5,806 bases of DNA from Actinomycetota bacterium (lineage in GTDB: Bacteria > Actinomycetota > Actinomycetes > Streptosporangiales > Streptosporangiaceae). The stretch spans positions 6,325 through 12,130 of the forward strand of contig PMOU01000171.1 of NCBI GenBank assembly GCA_003161205.1, in the 5' to 3' direction. The translations under genes and the position numbers were made by a program. The notes below the pieces were generated by a model. That model saw only the letters and a list, made by a program, of their open reading frames with translations. It did not search any database and was not told the origin of the DNA. Below, one piece after another: positions 1 to 4,848 of the stretch (its first letter is position 1; each line of letters opens with the position of its first letter).

Positions 1-591
1 TACCAGCTGCATACCCCGGACCCCGTGACCCCGATCGAGGAAACGATTGCCGCGCTGCACGAACTGGTGGCGGAAGGCAAGGTCCGGTACCTGGGCCACT
101 CGAACTTCTCCGGCTGGCAGCTGGCCGACGCCGCGCACCTCGCGGCGAGGAACGGCCACACCCCGTTCATTTCCGCCCAGAATCACTGGTCGCTGCTCGA
201 GCGTGCGGCCGAAGCGGACGTCGTCCCCGCGGCCAGGCACTTCGGCCTCGGTGTGCTGCCCTACTTCCCGCTCGCCAATGGCCTGCTGACCGGAAAGGTC
301 AGGCAAGGCCAGGAGATACCGTCGGGCAGCCGGCTGGCCGGCCGCGATGGCTACGTCACGCAGGAGAAACTGGCCAAGGTCGAGGCACTGATCAGCTGGG
401 CGCAGGACCACGGCGTCACCATCTTGGACGTGGCGATCAGCGCACTAGGCGCGCAGCCAGGCTGTTCCTCGGTCATCGCGGGCGCGACGACCCCCGAGCA
501 GGTCAAGGCCAATGCGGCCGCGTCGGAGTGGACTCCGTCCGCGGCCGAGCTGGCCGAGATCGACGGTATCGTCCCCCCGCCGGCACCCTGA
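1..591 (+). CDS. aldo/keto reductase, C-terminal part (5' end outside window)
   Basis: This is the last 196 residues of a cytosolic NADPH-dependent aldo/keto reductase, a family that reduces aldehydes and ketones; the substrate cannot be read from the sequence. Frame 1 is open from base 1, so the gene starts upstream. The fragment begins YQLHTPDP, where H4 is the family's catalytic-tetrad histidine. Then come GKVRYLGHSNFSG (27-38), the QNHWSLLER strand (60-68), VLPYFPLANGLLTGK (85-99) and the cofactor-binding end SSVIAGATTPEQVKANAA (156-173), so the second half of the TIM barrel is intact. Compared with a usual length near 310-330, roughly 120 residues with the Asp, Tyr and Lys of the tetrad are missing. 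It ends in TGA 33 bp from the convergent protease gene. It differs clearly from the second reductase at 1650-2642, so the two are not a recent duplication. Confidence 0.95.
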   Translation, partial: YQLHTPDPVTPIEETIAALHELVAEGKVRYLGHSNFSGWQLADAAHLAARNGHTPFISAQNHWSLLERAAEADVVPAARHFGLGVLPYFPLANGLLTGKVRQGQEIPSGSRLAGRDGYVTQEKLAKVEALISWAQDHGVTILDVAISALGAQPGCSSVIAGATTPEQVKANAAASEWTPSAAELAEIDGIVPPPAP

Positions 592-592
592 C

Positions 593-622
593 CTCAGCCG
601 GCGGAACACTCAGCCGGCGGAA
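593..622. repeat. two copies of a 14-bp direct repeat between convergent genes
   Basis: CTCAGCCGGCGGAA occurs at 593-606 and again at 609-622, separated by CA (16-bp period). It fills the gap between the stop of the reductase fragment (591) and the stop of the protease gene (625). Each copy contains the palindrome GCCGGC (598-603 and 614-619), so the two copies can also pair as a 6-bp stem with a 10-nt loop. Neither side has a T-run, so its use as a bidirectional terminator is inference only. Confidence 0.75.
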
Positions 623-624
623 AA

Positions 625-1425
625 TCAGCGGCCGGCCACGGCCGTCTTGTAAAGGGCCGCGACGTCCGCACCGAGCACCGCCGAGTACGACACCTGCGGG
701 GTGTCTCCGCCTTGCTGGTACCCGCCGATAACCCCGACCACCGTGCCCTGCCCGGTCTTCGCGCTGACCTTGGTGAGGAACGGTCCGCCGCTCGTCCCGT
801 CCGGGTAACCGCCGCAGTCGAACTCGAGCTGATCGGTCATCGGTTCCTTGAGGTAGTTCCGGCAGACGACCGGCTGGTTAGAGGTGTCGGGGTAGCCGAT
901 GACCTCGACGAGTTCGTGGTCGGCAGGCTCGCCGGTAGCCAGCTTCTCCGCTCCGGTTACGTCCTCGACCGGGACGCTTGAGCCGGGCTGGCTGACCTTG
1001 AGGATGGCCACGTCGTCATCCGGGTTCCGCGAGGACTTCCAGGCCTGGTCAACGTAGACCTTGGTGACGTCCCATATGCCGTACGGAGCCTTGCCGCTGT
1101 CGTAGCCAGGGACGAAGACCACGGTGCCGGAGGTGCCGGTGACGCAGTGCGCGGCGGTGATGACGAGATCCCCGTGCGGGCTGTTGATCACACTCGCCGA
1201 GCAGAAGTGCTGGTCCAGCTTGCCCGCGGACGCGGTGAACAGCGCTCCGACCGCGGGGGTACCGGCGAACGCCTGCCCGTTCCGTGACGTCGACCCCATG
1301 TGCCGTACCGCCCGGACAAAGCCGGTCGCGATGTCGCCGGCCGCGCCACTGGCGGGCGTCATCATGATGACCGCGCCGAACGCCAGCGCGGTGACCAGGG
1401 CCGCCCGGCCCGCTCGGAACAGCAC
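625..1425 (-). CDS. secreted trypsin-like serine protease (family S1 fold)
   Basis: A 266-residue exported serine endopeptidase of the chymotrypsin/trypsin fold. The N-terminus is a signal peptide: arginines at 4 and 7, a hydrophobic stretch about 8-22, then small residues (ASGAA, 25-29) suited to signal peptidase I. The catalytic triad is visible: H93 in ITAAHC, D138 in DDDVAILKV, and S212 in DGTSGGPF. Four cysteines (75, 94, 188, 204) are placed for two disulfides, one joining the strand before the catalytic histidine to the histidine loop, as is usual in this fold. The start is GTG at 1425: the frame is closed by TGA about four codons upstream, and this GTG gives the full signal peptide. 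A weak Shine-Dalgarno (GGTGA, complement of 1435-1439) lies 9 nt before it. Cleavage specificity cannot be read. It is close in size to simple actinobacterial secreted S1 proteases and shows little room for a long propeptide (about residues 30-55). It is transcribed alone, and its promoter should lie in 1426-1649. Confidence 0.93.
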   Translation of the reverse strand: MLFRAGRAALVTALAFGAVIMMTPASGAAGDIATGFVRAVRHMGSTSRNGQAFAGTPAVGALFTASAGKLDQHFCSASVINSPHGDLVITAAHCVTGTSGTVVFVPGYDSGKAPYGIWDVTKVYVDQAWKSSRNPDDDVAILKVSQPGSSVPVEDVTGAEKLATGEPADHELVEVIGYPDTSNQPVVCRNYLKEPMTDQLEFDCGGYPDGTSGGPFLTKVSAKTGQGTVVGVIGGYQQGGDTPQVSYSAVLGADVAALYKTAVAGR

Positions 1426-1460
1426 CTGCGCTCGTCACCGCCCTAGGCTTGTTCGGAGTT

Positions 1461-1491
1461 ATGTAACGTTCAGGTCACCTTCGATACTCAA
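1461..1491 (-). promoter_or_regulatory. weak candidate promoter for the secreted protease
   Basis: On the minus strand TTGAGT (complement of 1486-1491) matches four of six bases of the TTGACA -35 consensus. It is followed after 19 nt by TTACAT (complement of 1461-1466), a poor -10 match. Between them lies the odd-centred palindrome AGGTCACCT (1472-1480), a possible operator. The spacing is longer than ideal, so this is only the best candidate in a region that must contain a promoter. Confidence 0.22.
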
Positions 1492-1550
1492 TTGTGATGG
1501 ACAAGCTACCCCTCGACTAGTGGGGCATGCTCCAAAGTTCATCAGAAGTC

Positions 1551-1567
1551 TCCCCAGTAGCTGGGGA
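1551..1567. other. perfect 7-bp inverted repeat, 3-nt loop
   Basis: TCCCCAG (1551-1557), TAG, CTGGGGA (1561-1567) forms a perfect GC-rich 7-bp stem with a tight 3-nt loop. On the plus strand it is followed by TTT, and no longer T-run is present on either strand. It could be part of a tandem-hairpin terminator region after the reductase gene (minus strand) or a protein-binding palindrome upstream of the protease gene. Confidence 0.5.
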
Positions 1568-1596
1568 TTTCCTGTGACCTAGCTGGCTACCCGGGG

Positions 1597-1609
1597 TTAC
1601 CTAGGGTAA
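1597..1609. other. 5-bp inverted repeat with the same TAG loop
   Basis: TTACC (1597-1601), TAG, GGTAA (1605-1609). The loop triplet is the same as in the hairpin at 1551-1567, and both are flanked by G-runs (1593-1596 and 1612-1616). The stem is short, so it is more plausible as a binding site or part of a hairpin series than as a terminator by itself. Confidence 0.35.
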
Positions 1610-1623
1610 TCGGGGGTCAGGCC

Positions 1624-1644
1624 GGCAACCGTGGCCCAGTTGCC
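1624..1644 (-). terminator. candidate hairpin just after the reductase stop codon
   Basis: GGCAAC (1624-1629) pairs with GTTGCC (1639-1644) around a 9-nt loop. It starts 5 nt beyond the TGA of the minus-strand reductase gene, where a terminator is expected. There is no U-tract after it on the minus strand, so it would be a tail-less hairpin of the kind often predicted in actinobacteria. The further hairpins at 1597-1609 and 1551-1567 lie downstream in the same direction. Confidence 0.4.
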
Positions 1645-1649
1645 CAAGT

Positions 1650-2642
1650 TCACCAGCGATCGTGCACTTTTTCGCGGAAATACTGGTCGTAGAGGCCTTC
1701 GACCGCGTCGAGCTGAGCCTGCGATAGCGGCGGCAGCCCGGCGGCCTCGGCGTTCTGCCGGGCCTGGTCGGTGCTACGCGCACCAGGAATCACGCTGGTC
1801 ACTCCGGCCTGCTGAATCACCCAGCGCAGTGCCCACTGCGACGGAGCCCCAGGGGCCCCTTGGCCGGTCGTGATGGCCGCGAATTCACTGGCGGCCGCGA
1901 CTCCCGCCTCGAAGTCGACGCCGGAGAACGTCTCCCCGACGTCGAACGCCTCGCCGTGGGCGTTGTAGTTGCGGTGGTCATCGGCGGCGAACGTCGTGTC
2001 CGGCGTGTACTTGCCGGAGAGCAGCCCGGACGCGAGCGGAACCCGGGCGATGATGCCGACTCCCGCCGCGGCCGCGGCGGGCAGTACCTCGTCCAGCGGC
2101 TTGCGCCGGAACGCGTTGAGGATGATCTGCACGCTCGCCACACCCGGGCGGGCGATCGCCGCCAGCGCCTGCTCGCATGTCTCGACGCTCACCCCGTACG
2201 CGGCGATCCGCTCCTCGGCGACCAGCGTGTCGAGCGCGTCGAAGACGGCGTCGGAGTGGAAAACCGACGTCGGCGGGCAGTGCAGCTGCACCAGGTCAAG
2301 CACGTCGGTGCCGAGGTTGACCCGCGATCTGTCGGTCCAGGCGCGGAAGTTCTCCAGCGTGTAGTTCTCTTCCTTCTGATCTACCCGCCGGCCCATCTTG
2401 GTCGCGACCGTGATCCCCTGCCCGGCGTTGCCGGACACGAACCTCCCGATGATCCGCTCGCTGCGCCCGTCGCCGTAGACGTCAGCCGTGTCGAAGAACG
2501 TGACCCCCGACTCCACGGCGGCCCGCAGTACGTCCATCGCGTCGGCTTCGGATACGTTGCCCCAGTCCGCGCCTAGTTGCCATGTGCCAAGCCCGATAAC
2601 CGAGACTGGCCTGCCTGTCCTGCCGAGAACCCGCTGCTCCAT
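1650..2642 (-). CDS. aldo/keto reductase, complete
   Basis: A 330-residue cytosolic NADPH-dependent aldo/keto reductase with a full (alpha/beta)8 barrel. The catalytic tetrad is complete: D51 and Y56 in FFDTADVYG, K82 in VATKMG, H121 in LVQLHCPP. Other family signatures are the opening RVLGRTGRPVSVIGLGTWQLG (4-24), ARVPLASGLLSGKY (199-212), and the NADPH-binding end TSVIPGARSTDQARQNAEA (282-300). Length is normal and nothing is missing. The ATG at 2642 matches the family's usual N-terminus. Upstream, TAGGAT ends 8 nt before the ATG; the same bases can be read as a -10 box of a leaderless gene or, through AGGA, as a Shine-Dalgarno with a 9-nt spacer. The gene is divergent from the quinone-oxidoreductase-like gene at 2717 with only 74 bp between, so the two may be co-regulated. 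Substrate unknown; it resembles general oxidoreductases of the auxin-induced/PCBER-like AKR group rather than sugar-specific enzymes. Confidence 0.95.
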   Translation of the reverse strand: MEQRVLGRTGRPVSVIGLGTWQLGADWGNVSEADAMDVLRAAVESGVTFFDTADVYGDGRSERIIGRFVSGNAGQGITVATKMGRRVDQKEENYTLENFRAWTDRSRVNLGTDVLDLVQLHCPPTSVFHSDAVFDALDTLVAEERIAAYGVSVETCEQALAAIARPGVASVQIILNAFRRKPLDEVLPAAAAAGVGIIARVPLASGLLSGKYTPDTTFAADDHRNYNAHGEAFDVGETFSGVDFEAGVAAASEFAAITTGQGAPGAPSQWALRWVIQQAGVTSVIPGARSTDQARQNAEAAGLPPLSQAQLDAVEGLYDQYFREKVHDRW

Positions 2643-2650
2643 GCTTGGCG

Positions 2651-2656
2651 ATCCTA
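2651..2656 (-). promoter_or_regulatory. -10 box TAGGAT of the reductase gene, probably leaderless
   Basis: The minus strand reads TAGGAT, a canonical actinobacterial -10 sequence, ending 8 nt before the reductase ATG (2642). With a start site about 7 nt after the box, transcription would begin within a base or two of the start codon. No TTGACA-like -35 is visible 16-19 nt upstream. The alternative reading is AGGA as a ribosome-binding site. Confidence 0.5.
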
Positions 2657-2704
2657 CTAAGGCCGACTCCCTGCCCGCGGACGTGCCGCGCCCCGGCCCG
2701 GCGC

Positions 2705-2710
2705 TACTCT
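2705..2710 (+). promoter_or_regulatory. -10 box TACTCT of the MDR gene, probably leaderless
   Basis: TACTCT fits TANNNT and ends 6 nt before the ATG at 2717. This is the spacing seen at leaderless actinobacterial genes, where the mRNA begins at the start codon. In support, there is no Shine-Dalgarno in the bases before this ATG (CGGCGCTACTCTGCTGCT). No clear -35 element was found. Confidence 0.5.
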
Positions 2711-2716
2711 GCTGCT

Positions 2717-3685
2717 ATGAAGGCATGCTTGTACCGGAGCACAGGCGCGGCGGCGGACGTCCTGCGGGTCGAGGAGGTCGGCCGTCCCGAGCCGGGACCG
2801 GGCGAAGTCCTGGTCCGGGTGCACGCCTCGGGGATTAACCCGACCGACTACAAGACTCGTGCGGGGATGACAGCCCGCCCCATCGATGACTTCCAGATTC
2901 CGCACCAAGATGGCGCGGGGGTCATCGAGGCCGTCGGGGCCGGGGTAGATCCCGGCCGCGTCGGCGAGCGGGTCTGGCTATGGCTCGCCGCGGCCGGCCG
3001 GCGGTGGGGAACCGCCGCTGAATGGAGCGTGCTGCCTGAACGCCAGGCGACGCCGCTGCCCGATGGTGCCTCGTTCGAGCTCGGGGCCTCCCTCGGCGTC
3101 CCGGCCATGACCGCTCACTATTGCCTGTTCGCGGACGGTCCGGTGAACGGCCAGACCGTACTGGTGGCCGGAGGTGCGGGGGCTGTCGGGCATTTTGCCA
3201 TTGAATTGGCCAAACGGGCGGGGGCGCGTGTCATCACGACCGTGAGTAGCCCGGAGAAGGCGGCGCTCGCGGAGAAGGCCGGTGCGGACCTGGTCGTGAA
3301 CTACCGCTCGCCCGACGCCGTCCAGCAGATCCAGGCGTTCGCTCCCGCCGTCGACCGGGTGGTCGAGCTGGCGCTCGGGGCGAACCTCGCGCTGGACCTG
3401 GCGGTGGCCCGGCCGCTGACGACCATCGTGACCTACGCGGCCGAGGCCGCCGATCCCGAGCTCCCCGTGCGGGCCTGCATGTCGGCCAACGTCAACCTGA
3501 AGTTCATCCTGCTGTACGGGGTGGCGGCGACCGCGCTCGATCAGGCGGCCGCCGACATAACCGCCGCACTGGCCGCGGGAGACCTTACCGGCTTGCCCGT
3601 GCACAAGTTTCCGCTGGCCGACATCGCCGCCGCCCACGAAGCCGCCGAGAGCGGCGCGGTCGGCAAGGTGATCGTCACTCCTTAG
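2717..3685 (+). CDS. NADPH:quinone-oxidoreductase-like MDR protein (zinc-independent)
   Basis: A 322-residue cytosolic member of the medium-chain dehydrogenase/reductase superfamily, quinone oxidoreductase branch, expected to reduce quinones or other alpha,beta-unsaturated carbonyls with NADPH. The N-terminal GroES-like domain holds EVLVRVHASGINPTDYKTR (30-48); NPTDYK replaces the cysteine-containing GxCGTD motif of zinc alcohol dehydrogenases. The cysteine cluster for structural zinc is also absent, so the protein should be zinc-free. The Rossmann domain follows, with the dinucleotide-binding loop VLVAGGAGAVGHFAIELAKRAGARVI (148-173) and the usual ending GKVIVTP. ATG 2717 was chosen because MKACLY is the typical family start; the same frame stays open upstream to a TTG at 2645, but that extension is Pro/Arg-rich and overlaps the promoter region. 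The stop TAG lies 45 bp before the end of the convergent permease gene. Substrate unknown. Confidence 0.95.
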   Translation: MKACLYRSTGAAADVLRVEEVGRPEPGPGEVLVRVHASGINPTDYKTRAGMTARPIDDFQIPHQDGAGVIEAVGAGVDPGRVGERVWLWLAAAGRRWGTAAEWSVLPERQATPLPDGASFELGASLGVPAMTAHYCLFADGPVNGQTVLVAGGAGAVGHFAIELAKRAGARVITTVSSPEKAALAEKAGADLVVNYRSPDAVQQIQAFAPAVDRVVELALGANLALDLAVARPLTTIVTYAAEAADPELPVRACMSANVNLKFILLYGVAATALDQAAADITAALAAGDLTGLPVHKFPLADIAAAHEAAESGAVGKVIVTP

Positions 3686-3717
3686 CCAATGAGCTCAGTT
3701 ATTTCAATTTTGACTGC

Positions 3718-3741
3718 CGTACCGGTGACATCAGCGGTACG
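3718..3741. terminator. candidate bidirectional hairpin between convergent genes
   Basis: CGTACCG (3718-3724) pairs perfectly with CGGTACG (3735-3741), giving a 7-bp stem with a 10-nt loop, located 33 bp after the MDR stop. The loop contains the TGA stop codon (complement of 3731-3733) of the permease gene, so the hairpin overlaps that gene's end. The region before it (3686-3716) is AT-rich and carries TGAGCTCA (3690-3697) and TCAATTTTGA (3704-3713). No proper U-tract follows on either strand. Confidence 0.4.
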
Positions 3742-4483
3742 CGCTTATGCCGAGCTTCACCGCGAGACCGATTCCGCACAGGCTGACGAAGACGCGGAAC
3801 GCCGCGGCGGGCACCCTGCGGGCAATCTTCGGTCCGATCCAGCCGCCAAGGAGGAAGCCCGCGGCCAGCGGAGCGACAAAAGTCCACCGGACATCGCCGA
3901 AGATCGCAAAGCACACCGCTGCCATGGCATTGGCCATGCCGGAAACCGCGTTCTTCACCGCGTTGACCTTGACCAGTGATTCGTCAATCATGATGTTGAG
4001 CACCACCAGCAGCATGACTCCCGCAGCGGCACCGAAATATCCGACGTACATCGCGACTACGAATAGCGCGATGCTGTGGACCAGGCGGTTGCCCTCCTCC
4101 GGTGCCGGTGCCAGCTTCTTGATCCGAGGCTGAACCAGCAGCAGCAGCGAGGCGGCGCCGATCAGCACCGGGACGACGGCGGTGAACGTACCCGCGGGCG
4201 TCACGAGCAGCACTGCCGCCCCGGCCGCGCCGCCGAGCGCGGTGATGACACCGAGGTGGAGCACCCGTCGCCCCTGCCCGGCCAGTTCCGGCCGGGAGCC
4301 TGCCACCGAGCCGGCCCCGGTGAACACGAGCGAGACGGTGTTGGTCATGTTGGCGCTGAGCGGCGGCACGCCAAGGGCCAGCAGCACCGGGTAACTGACC
4401 AGCGATGCAATGGCGACCACCGTGCTGAAGATGCCGCCGAGTGTCCCTGCCGCTAGCAGCACCAGCACCTCAGAGATTTTCAT
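3731..4483 (-). CDS. TauE/SafE-family membrane permease
   Basis: A 250-residue integral membrane protein of the TauE/SafE (DUF81) family, whose characterised members export sulfite, sulfoacetate or similar organosulfur anions; the substrate here is not known. About seven to eight hydrophobic segments are visible, roughly at 4-36, 43-62, 75-95, 98-118, 136-165, 176-195, 201-220 and 227-247. Family motifs appear twice, as expected from its internal repeat: YPVLLALGVPPLSANMTNTVSL (31-52) in the first half, and YVGYFGAAAGVMLLV with NAVKNAVSG (146-160, 174-182) in the second. A polar linker near 119-134 separates the halves. The ATG at 4483 starts directly before the first membrane segment. An in-frame ATG at 4558 would add 25 polar, arginine-rich residues (MRWESHPAG...), which is unusual for the family. 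Neither start has a well-placed Shine-Dalgarno, so the choice is uncertain. It is transcribed alone, convergent with the MDR gene. No sulfur-metabolism gene is in the window. Confidence 0.92.
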   Translation of the reverse strand: MKISEVLVLLAAGTLGGIFSTVVAIASLVSYPVLLALGVPPLSANMTNTVSLVFTGAGSVAGSRPELAGQGRRVLHLGVITALGGAAGAAVLLVTPAGTFTAVVPVLIGAASLLLLVQPRIKKLAPAPEEGNRLVHSIALFVVAMYVGYFGAAAGVMLLVVLNIMIDESLVKVNAVKNAVSGMANAMAAVCFAIFGDVRWTFVAPLAAGFLLGGWIGPKIARRVPAAAFRVFVSLCGIGLAVKLGISAYR

Positions 4484-4740
4484 CCTCAGCCAGCATCGCC
4501 CAGGCGTGATCGTTCTCGCATCCCGGCTGGCCCCCGCCGGGTGTGATTCCCATCGCATCTTCCTGGCTGCGGTACTCAGTCCCCGCGGGCAGCAGCCAGC
4601 AGCGAGCTAATGGCGGTCTCATTCATCCCTGTAGTAACTCGCAGGCCTTTGTTAACAGGCGTCACTTCGCTGCAGAGCCGGGAAAAGAGAGAATTACCCA
4701 GATTCGGTGTGGCATTCCCGTAAATGTCGTACCTACCATC

Positions 4741-4746
4741 TAGAAT
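4741..4746 (+). promoter_or_regulatory. candidate -10 box for the DUF222 gene
   Basis: TAGAAT closely matches the TANNNT/TAGGAT pattern and lies in the AT-rich part of the region. It would give a leader of about 85 nt containing the hairpin at 4771-4787 and the strong ribosome-binding site. No -35 match is found 16-18 nt upstream. Confidence 0.3.
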
Positions 4747-4770
4747 CGAACTAGAAACTCAACAAAGCCA

Positions 4771-4787
4771 CCGGCCTGTATAGCCGG
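4771..4787 (+). other. short hairpin in the probable leader of the DUF222 gene
   Basis: CCGGC (4771-4775) and GCCGG (4783-4787) form a 5-bp GC stem around the 7-nt loop CTGTATA, about 50 nt before the start codon. It does not overlap the Shine-Dalgarno, so a direct effect on translation is not evident. TATAGC within the loop and stem could instead be read as an alternative -10 box. Confidence 0.3.
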
Positions 4788-4823
4788 AACAGAAAGGGAG
4801 CCCGTCGGCCGTCGAGCCCTGCG

Positions 4824-4833
4824 AAGGAGGTGA
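4824..4833 (+). promoter_or_regulatory. near-ideal Shine-Dalgarno deciding the DUF222 start
   Basis: AAGGAGGTGA is a 10-nt complement of the usual bacterial 16S rRNA 3' end (ACCUCCUU region) and lies 5 nt before ATG 4839, with the GGAGG core 8 nt away. It fixes the start. An in-frame GTG at 4830 lies inside the site and is therefore not the start. This is by far the strongest ribosome-binding site in the window; the other genes have weak or no such sites. Confidence 0.85.
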
Positions 4834-4848
4834 CCCAGATGACCCAGA
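4831..4848 (+). repeat. 9-bp tandem duplication across the start codon
   Basis: TGACCCAGA occurs twice head to tail (4831-4839 and 4840-4848). The ATG start codon spans the junction of the two copies. The 9-bp period keeps the frame, so the bases before the start read Val-Thr-Gln and those from it read Met-Thr-Gln. Confidence 0.8.

Larger units (their letters stand above)
1426..1649. other. 224-bp intergenic region with hairpins and clustered CTAG
   Basis: This stretch lies between the start of the protease gene and the stop of the upstream reductase, both on the minus strand. It is visibly richer in A and T than the flanking genes and has no convincing ORF. It holds the hairpins listed separately, a weaker CCCC/GGGG pair (1509-1512 with 1522-1525), and two small near-palindromes close to the protease start: GTTATGTAAC (1458-1467) and AGGTCACCT (1472-1480). 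CTAG occurs at 1443, 1517, 1579 and 1601. It should hold both the reductase terminator and the protease promoter. Confidence 0.7.
4484..4838. other. 355-bp non-coding region between divergent genes
   Basis: It separates the permease gene (minus) from the DUF222 gene (plus). Bases 4484-4558 could be coding if the upstream permease start is used. From about 4610 to 4795 the sequence is clearly richer in A and T than the rest of the window, consistent with promoters or an older insertion edge. Visible details are the 8-bp palindrome TGTTAACA (4650-4657), two CTAG sites (4740, 4751), the repeat GAGCCC (4798-4803 and 4814-4819) and the hairpin at 4771-4787. Short ORFs crossing it show no protein-like character. 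No terminal inverted repeats or target-site duplications were recognised. Confidence 0.6.

Noticed and set aside
1426..1649. CRISPR-like or transposon-end repeats suggested by recurring CTAG and GGGG
   Set aside because: Spacings are irregular, there is no repeat longer than a few bases, and no transposase or cas gene is present.
1860..2576. 238-codon plus-strand ORF opposite the aldo/keto reductase
   Set aside because: It is antisense to a gene with a complete catalytic tetrad, and its translation is Arg/Asp/Val-rich with no fold signature.
1..2642. Tandem duplication of the two aldo/keto reductases
   Set aside because: In the comparable halves they share only general family motifs (QLH, ASGLLSGK-like, VI.GA), they are on opposite strands, and a protease gene lies between them.
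2645..2716. N-terminal extension of the MDR gene from a TTG at 2645
   Set aside because: The added residues are Pro/Arg-rich and unlike the family, the stretch holds the divergent promoter region, and MKACLY at 2717 is the standard family N-terminus.
2978..3637. 219-codon minus-strand ORF opposite the MDR gene
   Set aside because: Shadow of a clearly real gene; Gly/Arg-rich composition and no recognisable motif.
4650..4657. TGTTAACA palindrome as a -35 element (TTAACA) for either flanking gene
   Set aside because: No acceptable -10 box lies 16-18 nt away on the plus strand, and on the minus strand only TACAGG at 16 nt, lacking the final T; too weak to annotate as a promoter.
4543..4743. 66-codon plus-strand ORF in the permease-DUF222 gap
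   Set aside because: No ribosome-binding site, no recognisable sequence, and it overlaps the permease 5' end; treated as chance.
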